Source of the DNA: Helochares maculicollis
Taxonomy: Eukaryota; Arthropoda; Insecta; Coleoptera; Hydrophilidae
DNA: 40,869 bases
Assembly (NCBI GenBank): GCA_033557835.1
Contig: JAWQRO010000376.1
Location: forward strand, 1 to 40,869
Direction of reading: 5' to 3'
Under the pieces are notes generated by a model that worked only from the letters and a program-made list of their open reading frames with translations, was not told the DNA's origin and searched no databases. The translations under genes and the position numbers were made by a program. Positions 11,761 to 21,500 of the stretch are shown here, piece after piece (the first letter of the stretch is position 1; each line of letters starts with the position of its first letter).

Positions 11761-13950
11761 GTGATTTAATTTAAATCCATCGAGCTTAGTCTTTGTTTTT
11801 ATATAGCATTCTGTATTAAGGTGAAGCATTCAACTAAGTAATACAAACTTCACAAAATTAATATCAAAAATGATTATAAGTTAGTTTTCAACAAAATTGT
11901 TATACCTGGAATCAGGTATGTTAAATAGTAAACTGTTATATAGTTAGGTGGCATTGTTGAAAATGCACAGGAATGATGGATTGCATACAGTAAATGATAA
12001 AAAATATGCTATCAAAGATCCAATATACTTCTCCAAAAATGAAATATCTTACAAAAATCACCACCCATAAAAAATAATTTATCAGATATCTATAGATATT
12101 TATCAAATAATTATTAATCTAGAAGAAGTCCAATGAATTGACTATAACAGTATCTTAAGCACGTTGAAACATGTAATAATAATGAATAATACAGTTTTAT
12201 TTCAAACTCTCTATCTCTTGTTATGATAAATGTTTGACCACTTATAATTGTATATCTGATTAAAAATCATGTGTTTACGATTCACCATATTGTATTTTAG
12301 CATCTCATTGTGGTTAATCTCTATTGAGTTGTGTTAGAAAGTATTATTACTATTTAGGTATTTAATAAATATTTTTATCCGAGTCAGATTTTTACAATAG
12401 CGAAATTTATTATAAATTTATTTGTTGGCATTTTGATATATGCTTAAAAACATTAGAAAAGGAAAAATGAAGGCTTGAGTTAGCTGAAATTATCAAACAA
12501 ATTGACTTCATAGCAGTTTCCTTTAATTCAACCATGTAAAAATTTGGTGAGAATTAGTTCAGTTTTGCTCAAAGCAAGTTTATCCAAAGTGCTTTGAAGT
12601 CCACCTCAGCTAAATATTTTATTATGATTATTCCAACTAATCCTATTACAAATGAATCTAGATGTGCATATCCAATGTATATTTTTTTACTATTTTCACA
12701 TGCCAACAATGATTAAAATTATAATTGCAATACCTTTACTATATTTCAAAAAGTATATGGGAGTTTAAAAGAAACTTGGTTAATGTATATATCAGTTCGG
12801 CATATCCATACTAAATATAATAATGATAGTTATGATTTAGGCATCTGCATTTCTGTAGGTATGCGGCAATGAGAATGCATAATGCCAAATAATTATATTT
12901 GATGAAAGCACCGACAGAATGATTGCACAATCTAGTAGCTTTTAAGTAAGTTTTTTAATACTATTATTATTTACTAAAGGCCTCTAGTGAGTGTTTAGAC
13001 CTCTGCTGCCTAAAGTTATATTCAAGATTCCTCACTACATGTTTTAGATTGTATATAGCATCTATTTTTAAAAAGAAAAGCATTCAACGCAAGTTGTGAG
13101 CTTAAAGGAAGAATTAATGGAATGCAATAATCGAAACTATTTAAAAGCTGAAAACAATTCTGGTCAGACTAGAAAAATGAAATAAAAATAAATATTTGCA
13201 AATCAAATTATTGAGTATGTTTTCGTTATAACTGTCTTAAAGAATCAATCTCGTTAATAAAAATAAAAAGAAATAATAGATCTTACCATCTAGATCTTCT
13301 CGAACACAAGTCATCTTAAAACAATATGAAAGCAGCAATAACACATTTTACTGCAACTATTATGTATATTTTAATGATTTTTATCTAGCAAATGTACCAT
13401 TCAGCTGTTACCCTTTGATTAAACACCTACATAATTAACGCCGTTTAATTTTCCAAAGCAATAATTTTATATTGGCACTTCTAAGCAGGTGATAGATATC
13501 TGTCTTTATATTGAAAATAGTTGATATGTTATCTTCGTGACTCATAATTATAAGAACTCTCAACTGCATTTAATTAAAAAGTGAAACAAGAGCAAGTGAA
13601 TATAAAAATATCAATTGTACATCACATGAAGGCTTTATTCAAATAAACAAAAAATATATTTATTTACATAAATAGAAAATCAGCATTTAAGTCACAAAAT
13701 GTTTAGGCAGTAATTTCGATTAGAAAACTCATATGAACACATCGAGAAACTTCCAATCAAAGATTTTCCATATTTCATAAAATTTTAAGGCAATATACCT
13801 CTACAACTACCTATTTTAAAATTTAATTACCAAATAGAGGCAGTGGGGTTTTATTTTCTGCTGAGAGAATTAAGTTAATGAGATGCAAAGGATACATAGA
13901 CTAGTACAAAAATAAGACCCCACGGTTCCTAATATGATTAAGATCTTCTT
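11761..13950. other. Intergenic stretch with no recognised gene
   Basis: AT-rich DNA between the LINE relic and the BLCAP 3' region. I saw no conserved coding exon. An imperfect 15-bp inverted repeat (13843-13857 with 13909-13923, 14 of 15 pairs, 51-base loop) lies near its end. Part of the last few hundred bases may be BLCAP 3' UTR. Confidence 0.5.
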
Positions 13951-13953
13951 TTG

Positions 13954-13959
13954 TTTATT
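13954..13959 (-). terminator. Candidate poly(A) signal of BLCAP
   Basis: AATAAA on the minus strand, about 465 bases past the BLCAP stop. Long 3' UTRs are normal for this gene in vertebrates, so a signal further left (for example near 13634) is also possible. Confidence 0.35.
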
Positions 13960-14423
13960 TAAATAGTTCAACTTTAATTATTTTTTTACTTGAAAGACAA
14001 TTTTTATCAATTAGAAACTAAATTGAAGCAATAACATTATTTAAATAAAATAGACGTAGAGTTACATTTTATAGAAGGTGGCACTTGCATTTTCCAGCTT
14101 CAAGGAAATGCTAGGGTCACCCTGTTGTAGTAACAGCTATATTATAACTTCTATACTACATATTTACAGCAACATTTTGAATTTACACAATCGGCCAAGT
14201 TTATATAAAAGGTACAGTATAGATTCAGAATAATGACATACTGAAATCGAATGCATAATGAATTAAATTGTAATCGATAACAATTTAGTTAAAAATGGCT
14301 TAAACATCGTTAAACATATAAAATAAATACACATTATTGCCATCTCCGTTTAAAGCTCGTTTAGTTAAACTATCGTCCACTGTTTGATATCAATAGAAGT
14401 CTTTCTTTTGGGGTTGTACTTGT

Positions 14424-14657
14424 TTAGCCGTTTTCACTTTCACACATCGAAGCCCAAAGTATGCAATTTCCAACTCCGCTGTAGCATATCAGGAACACAG
14501 CCGCTAGGAAAACTAGACTACAGATGGTACAGGGTTTCCTTTCTAAGAAAAATCCTATTAAATATAAAACTACGAACATGACGTGGGTTTGAACTAGAGC
14601 CGGGTTTATTGGCTTTGGTATTAATAGTACTGGAATTAGCCATTGTAGACAATACAT
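14424..14657 (-). CDS. BLCAP: BLCAP family protein (bladder cancer-associated protein), 77 aa, intronless CDS
   Basis: Small, strongly conserved two-span membrane protein. Its vertebrate relative is linked to growth control and apoptosis, but the biochemical role is unknown. The N-terminus MYCLQWLIPVLLIPKPINPA and the central block LERKPCTICSLVFLAAVFLI are nearly the vertebrate sequences, followed by CYSGVGNC. Two hydrophobic segments lie at about 23-37 and 45-60. The protein is 77 residues against 87 in human, and the difference is in the C-terminal tail, which here is ASMCESENG. The coding region is one exon, as in vertebrates, and starts at the only sensible ATG. Residues Tyr2, Gln5 and Lys15, which are recoded by A-to-I editing in mammals, are all present. 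The plus-strand frame over the same bases is a shadow. Confidence 0.93.
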   Translation of the reverse strand: MYCLQWLIPVLLIPKPINPALVQTHVMFVVLYLIGFFLERKPCTICSLVFLAAVFLICYSGVGNCILWASMCESENG

Positions 14658-14659
14658 TC

Positions 14660-14900
14660 TGATGCTTTTTCGATTCTTTGGCCGTGCTAGCTCATCTGAT
14701 TACTTCTTTTCGAAGACTTTTCCGCTTAGAAATTAAATGAACTGTCAAATCACACAAAATTTTAAGTTTTTGCCCCATACGTCTACGACGGTGACATCTG
14801 ACGGACTCGAGTATCTAGCTTATGACAAATATTACCTGCTTCAGACGAGTGATAATTTTAGGATTTGTAAAGTCAAATACCCAAGTCTTCGTTAAATTGC
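14660..14900 (-). promoter_or_regulatory. Presumed 5' UTR and promoter of BLCAP
   Basis: Less AT-rich than its surroundings and with several CpGs, for example around 14780-14815. It lies just upstream of the BLCAP start. No TATA box or clear initiator stands out. An upstream non-coding exon cannot be excluded. Confidence 0.3.
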
Positions 14901-15356
14901 TTCGATATGTCAGCGGCAGGAGAAACGGTTTAATTCAAGAATTTATGTGATAAGCTTAAGTAAATAAACATTAATGCATTTTATTTAGAGATTATGTTAA
15001 TAAAATATTAGTATTCAAACAACTTTTGCCTATCTAGCGTAAGATGTTCTCAAGTACTCAAGTCTAGATAATTTTAAGTCTAAAACATTTTAAAAAACAA
15101 AGTCTTAATTTGAATTTAAAGCGTTATGGATATATGATAATTTTAAAATTTTCAGAATGCGTTTTATACATCAATAAAAGGCAAAGAGAGCATTTTTTTA
15201 ATTGGACTTATAATGTTCGAAATTCTTAAGCAAACAAATAAGGAAGTTTGCATATTTTCAATAACCCTGCCCAGCAGCCGGCTTGATATAAGACATACAC
15301 TCTCAATAAACTCTCTTAAACAGTTTTTTGATTGACCAGTTGTACACGTTAAACAT

Positions 15357-17745
15357 TCATTTTTACATTCCCGTATTACTATACGAAGTTTAGTAAAGGA
15401 GAGCTATTAAGATCATGAAAAAAATCGACCTCGAAATTTTGACGGATCTCCATGTTTCGATTGCCCCTGAATCCATTTTGACCATTTTCGGCATGTTGTC
15501 TGTGTTTGTGTAAACATAATAGCGGACAGAGATTTGAGGTGGAGCGATGACATTTGGCATACGGCTATTATCGCAAGAACTTAGATCTGTATCCTCTTTT
15601 GAGGCATATAGGACCACCGGAAGTACCCGTTGACCTGCATAGTTTTGAATTTTTTTCAAGTAAATTAGTTTTTATGTTTAAACTCTCGGATTGAAGTTTC
15701 GAGCACACCTTAAATATCACAAAAAACTGACATACAAATTTTCAACAGGATCGGAGCACCGAAAGTGCTATTTTTATAATTTTTAAAATTCCAATTTTAG
15801 CAGGCCTTGGAATAAAAAAATTTACAAAAATTTGAAAACCGGAACTGGGACTTTACCGTCATAAATTTCATTGTTTAGTTATGAATTTATATTCTAAAAT
15901 TAGACCTTTCCTAAAATGAATTCACATTTTAAAATTCAAGCCTTCGGAAAGGATTTTTACAAGCGTTCCATATTGCAGACTAGTTAAGAGTATTTATATT
16001 TTTAAACACAAAGTATTGTACATTACATAAAGAAAAATTAAAAATATTCCGATGATATACAGCCTATTTCAGAATTAAATGAACTTTAAGGGTGGTAGAT
16101 ATAAGAAATAATAAGCGATAGCTTTTTTGTTTGCATTTTGGGGCATAATTTATAACCGAGATATTAATTATATGTACATGTTAAAAGCCATTGGCGGAAT
16201 TCTCTATGACGTCGCTGGTGGAAGATAGATGCTATTTCAAAGAATTCCCTTCTTGTCTACACTTGATGCAGCTGGACTCGAACAGACGCAATAATAATAA
16301 AAAAACCTTGTTGAAAAGGAATATAGACAAGCGAAAAAAAGTTAATAGTCTATTAAATTTCAACCGAAGAGGAAAGATAAGATGCACATATGTGTGGTGA
16401 ATTTTTAACTAATATTTTCATTTTGATGTATTTTATTCAATATTTATGATTATGCAAGTTTGCAAAACTAGAAAGATATAAGCTTTATTCAAAGAATGAT
16501 TTTTTTTTGTTATCATGTAAATCACCTGAACTAACTAGGCTACTCTAAAACCTACAAAAAAAAACCAGCGCAAAAGAAGCTCCACTTGTTTACTAGCGTC
16601 TTTATTTGATTCGATATGTCAAATTCAACACCAGCTAATAAAATATTCAATTTATAACTATTTTACAATTTACTTAATTTGATATTTAATAATTTTTGCA
16701 TTCCTCGTATAATTATTATAGTTTATTTGAAGTTATTTACGTTCCCGGCTCCTCGAAGATCATTTGCCCTTTTTGCCGATATCTGTTAAGCCGGGTCAAA
16801 AATTTATTCTCGTGCGTTGAATTTAAGTCACTTTAGATTTAAAACTGAAAAGGTAAAATAAATGCAGCTTGATATTGACAAAGACATTTTATTGCAATTT
16901 TGCACTGACTAATTTTCGCAAGGTCACGCGCTGTCTTCTGCAACGCGCCTCAATAATATTTCACTTTAATGATGGTTTATGTTCTTTTTTCTGTTTCTAT
17001 TTTATAAGAAAGGTTTTGCGTTCATGAAAAAAATTAATTGATTTTTACGTATCCAACGGCTTGCTAAGATAAAGGTGATGTTATTTTGAGATGTATGATG
17101 TGATCGTCTTTTTGCGGTTGAAGAGAGTATTACAAAGCGATCTTTTTTCGAGGTCACGTTCGGTTTTAAGTGATTCAAAAAAACGCGGAGCTATAAAATT
17201 TCACTACAATGTTTGTTTATGTTCTTTTTCTGTTTCTCTGTGATAAAGACGGTTTTGCGTTCATGAAAAATTTAATCTCGAAGTTTTGAAGGATCTAACG
17301 ACGTGTTTGATTGTGATGCTGTGTTATTTTTATAGCAATAACGGTGCCGCTGTGTCTGCAGAATATTATTTATCCCAGCAGGGTCTATTGGCATAACTTA
17401 AATGATGCTAGGAGTCAGAAAGTAGGCAAATTTAGAACACTTTTATTTATACATAGAAAATACCAGGAAGTTGTCATATTGGCGTTCTTAACATGTGGGT
17501 TAAGTATTGGAAATTAATTCTGCAACACCCTGTATATGTACTGAAAAAGAATTGAATATTCCTTAAAAATATATTAATGTGTTGAATATAGACACTGACG
17601 ATATCGTTAACTATGAATATTAAAACTGTTGTGTTTAGTTTTGAAGCGCATGTAAGTATTTGTAATTTTATTATTAATAATCGCAGGTACATTTAAGTAG
17701 TACATACGGGAATGTTGAGTGGAGACACTTCAGATTTTTATTTTA
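15357..17745 (+). repeat. Repeat R1, copy A (interrupted by R2)
   Basis: Near both ends this element has inverted ACATTCCCGTA motifs (15365 onward, and reversed ending at 17715). Its sequence matches, in reverse orientation, the copy at 31090-32052. Good matches include the segment around 15740-15790 with a GGAGCACCGAAAGTGCT core, and 15930-15960. Without the R2 insertion the part between the ACATTCCCGTA motifs is about 0.88 kb. Shared sequence extends a few bases left and about 30 bases right of these motifs. I see no transposase; the 89-codon minus-strand frame at 15390-15659 is not recognisable. It is probably a non-autonomous DNA element, class unknown. Confidence 0.75.
16060..17532 (+). 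mobile_element. Repeat R2, copy 1: TA-flanked inverted-repeat element inserted in R1
   Basis: 1473 bases with imperfect terminal inverted repeats: CAGCCTATTTCAGAATTAA at the left, and CAGGGTGTTGCAGAATTAA when the right end is read in reverse. TA dinucleotides flank both ends (16058-16059 and 17533-17534). Removing the element and one TA gives an 18-base junction, the same length as the matching site in R1 copy B and differing at two bases. The body holds two tandem units of about 240 bases near 16920-17330. No transposase is present. The TA target suggests a non-autonomous Tc1/mariner-superfamily element, which is inference. The 69-codon frame at 16191-16400 is unlikely to be functional. Confidence 0.8.
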
Positions 17746-18470
17746 CTTGAATTTACAGAGCGATATGTAAATATGGGTTCTTACATATCATATTGCACCT
17801 TTCCATTCAAATTAGGTGACTAATGTGTTTTAATATTTGTAAAGTACATTAATTATCATGATAACGATTGCAACAATCTTTCCAACGCCATTTTGTTCAC
17901 TAAACCTTTGAAAAAAGTGTATAAAATTCATAACAAATTGAAAAAGAATGTCGTCAACAAAACGTGTGTACTGAATGGTTGATTTTGGAGTGATAACTAA
18001 AAATTAAATACGAAATACAAACGTGTTCCTCCCAAGAGAGCGGTAATTTCCATATCCATCCACGTTTCAAGCGATACTGATTGTAATAATACTAATATTT
18101 TTAATAGTCAATTTGAAATGTAGCATAAAAATTGTATTCATTGTTAGGAACAGTAGAAGCTATTTCTAGAATTTCGTTAATCAACGAAACTCCAACCTGT
18201 TGTTAATTTCAAAGGATTTAGTATTTCTATTTGAAACTTGGCACAAGGTGTTCGAATTAAGTAACGACAAAACTAAATACAAATAATTACCACTCTATAG
18301 GAAATAGTGTAAGAAAATGCAGTTTTAAAAAACTATATTTATATACTTACAATTAAAATAAATAATTACAATTGTACAACTTAAAGTAAGACATAAAGGT
18401 ATATTAGTTAACAAAACATAAAATTGGTAATGTTGGACTTGCATGTAAATAAACACGGAATATTATTCAC
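17746..18470. other. Spacer between R1 copy A and the LPCAT 3' end
   Basis: AT-rich DNA with no recognised gene or repeat. Confidence 0.5.
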
Positions 18471-18471
18471 A

Positions 18472-18477
18472 TTTATT
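18472..18477 (-). terminator. Poly(A) signal of LPCAT
   Basis: AATAAA on the minus strand, about 57 bases past the stop codon, implying a very short 3' UTR. Confidence 0.5.
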
Positions 18478-18533
18478 ATATTGCGCGTCGTAAATATGCA
18501 TTTTAAAATATTTAAATCTTCGCTATAAAATTT

Positions 18534-21500
18534 TTAATTGGTTTTCTTTGAGCTGCCAAAATTTGGTTCGCCGACATCTCCGGCGCAAATCTGTCCATTT
18601 TTCGGCGTGAATTTTTCTTCCTTACTTATGCTGAAAAGCCCGGCGAACTCTGCTTTCTTTTCGGCGAAAGTTCGGAAATTTTCGAATGTTATGAATCCTA
18701 ATTGTCCTTTGTCTATGCTGTGGAAAATATCGTAAGCTTCGTGCTCTTGCATGTTCATTGTGTGCGTTAGGACTGTAGCAAAGTCTTCAATTGTTAATTT
18801 GCCAACTCCACTTCTATCGTAAATCTAAAATAAAATTTTGTTTGAGAATTTATTTATGTTGTAATGGCGTTGCCAATACTTAACAGGTTATTTTACATTC
18901 CTCTCAATCATACTTATAATAAGTACTGTATTTTAGAAAAAGTAATTTAAACATATTATCAAATACATCATCAAAAATTACCAACATTGCTTTAATGGAA
19001 TACTTACTTTGCAGCCAACTTTTAAGGTTTCCAAAGTGCCCCTATTGTCAGTTAATGCAAGTACTCCCAGAAGGTACTGCCGGAAATCAATAATTCCTGT
19101 GCATTTTTTATCATAAAGCCTGTACAACTGGTGTGCTAAAGTGTCGTGCGGATCTATTTTCAAGATATTGACAAAATCCGTAAAAGTAATCTTACTGTAA
19201 TCTCTGTACAAAATATTATGATTCACTATGTTCTCTTCAGGTTTCGTGATATGAAGCCCTAATCGATTCCTCAGTTTATTCACTTCCACTAGCGCATTCG
19301 CGTTTGGAAGATTCATTTCTTTGGCCTTGCTAAACAATTTGCAATCGTCATAGGTGTAATCTGAGACTGGGACACCCAAAGCTCTGGCCATAACAGCCCG
19401 AACGTTATTAGCAAACAATTTCGGATCGCGTTTTTCTTCTTCACTCGGTCTATACACTGGTAGAAACTCTATTTCGCAAGAACTGGTCACTTGGGTTAGC
19501 GTTAGCCATAAGAGTTTTAACCTGAAAATCAATTAAAATCTGTTAAGTTTTTCACATTTGGAATAATATAATATATCAGAGTTAATGACTATTGAATAAT
19601 AATTGAATTTGTAAAATATATGTATAATTATGTCAAAATTAATAAAATGCTCAAAAATGATAATGTAGCAAAATTCTAGTAATGTTTAATTAACGATAAT
19701 ATTTTACGGCAATGATATGTTTAACTAAACTATTAGTATTTAGATAATAAAGATAAAATCTATCTAAATGTAAATATTAAATTTAAGGCTATACTTACGC
19801 ACTGGGTCCTTCCCAAGTCCAAGTAACCGTGTCCAATTTATTTGGATATCGTATGCAAACGGGTTGAATTGGTACTCCAGGATAAAAAGCTCCGGGCTTG
19901 AAAGTAATCAAGCAAGATCGATTGGTACAAGTACCTTCTGGAAAAATCAAAATTTGGGGCCAATCCATGTCGGAAGTAGCCCTATTGATGATTTCCCTGA
20001 TTGTGTTGTGCCTGGAATCTGGATCATCTCTCCAAACATAAACTGGTTGGGTGAAATTAATCAGCTCTAGAAAGCAAAATAAGCGAAGACTGTGAATTAC
20101 GAAAACATTTTACATTCCCAAAAATGTTAGTGATCAAAACATTTTATAAATCTAAAAAGTGGTGCTTTAGTGCATAATGATTTAAGCATTGAAAGGCAAA
20201 AAGTCAACGTACTTCCGATATATGGGTTATCTCCACTCTCTCGCCTTACAATAATAGAAGGAAAGCCGGTGAAATAAACGATTCCTCCATCGAGAAAGGT
20301 GGAATGGGGTGCGATTACTAGAATAGGGGCTTCCTGCCGCGTCGCTTGTTGACCTTTGATCACAATATTCATACCACCCGCCCTGAAGGTGCTTTTTCCC
20401 AATAAGCACAAGATGTGGGTTAACTTCCTAAATAATGGAAAAGATGAAAAATGAAAATAAAACCACTTTGTTATGTCAATTTAATGAACGTGTTTAACCC
20501 AAACATATTAGGAAAACCTTCATAAGGGATTAGAAAATCCACCACCAAAAGAAGAATTATTTACAAAAATATTGTGGGTGTGGCAGCAAATGTTTTGATC
20601 ACCTTTACTAGTTTTACATTGAGATAAAAAATAAAACTACGGACAAAACAAACGTCTATAGTAATAAAAATACACATACTCCCAAAGAAAGGTATCGACG
20701 CTGCTTCGCCCTTTGCTACAATGGAAGGAACGCCCATATGCATCATGGCAATACTATCCATGAAAGAAGAGTGCGGGGCCAAGGCTACAATTGGAGCTTC
20801 TGATCTGGGTGCTCTTTTTCCTGTTACTTTAAGGCGAAATCCTCCAACGGGGAACATCCAGCAGATTACGCACGATGCTACCACCTTTGTAAAACTATCC
20901 AGAGAATGGAATTGTTAGGATGATTGGTTAGTTTAGAAAAATGTTAGTTACAAGGCAGTTAGTGATAGTCATGACGGGCACAGACAATATGAAAGTTAAG
21001 TTGTCATGCAGAAGGTGATCATTTTGTTACTATGAGTATACTTAATCTATAATGATTGTCCTTAGTCTATAATAATGATCTTTACAGGAAACAATGAGCA
21101 CTACGATGGGTTTTCTACATATATATTTTTTATACTATAATTGTTGTTTTTTAAGTTGGCATTCTTTAGACTTATGGATTTAATACTATGATATAATGTT
21201 AATGGTATAGAGATAGAGTCATAAACATGTTGCCATTTGCGAACAACTAATGTGAAAATAGCACCTCAAAGATTTGCATTTACACTGCGTTTGTTTCTAA
21301 CTGAAGTAAATGAAGAACTCATAATAAGGCTTATTAATCAAGCTACGATTAACAGAAATAATTCAATAATATTAAAACAAGTCTATTTGTGAAATTGCAC
21401 TAGGGTACTATTTGAACAAACAAGTTGATTTCACAAACCAACAACTAATATATGACTCCACTTATTGATTTGTATAAAAAAAGGTGGCGGTGGGAAAAGC

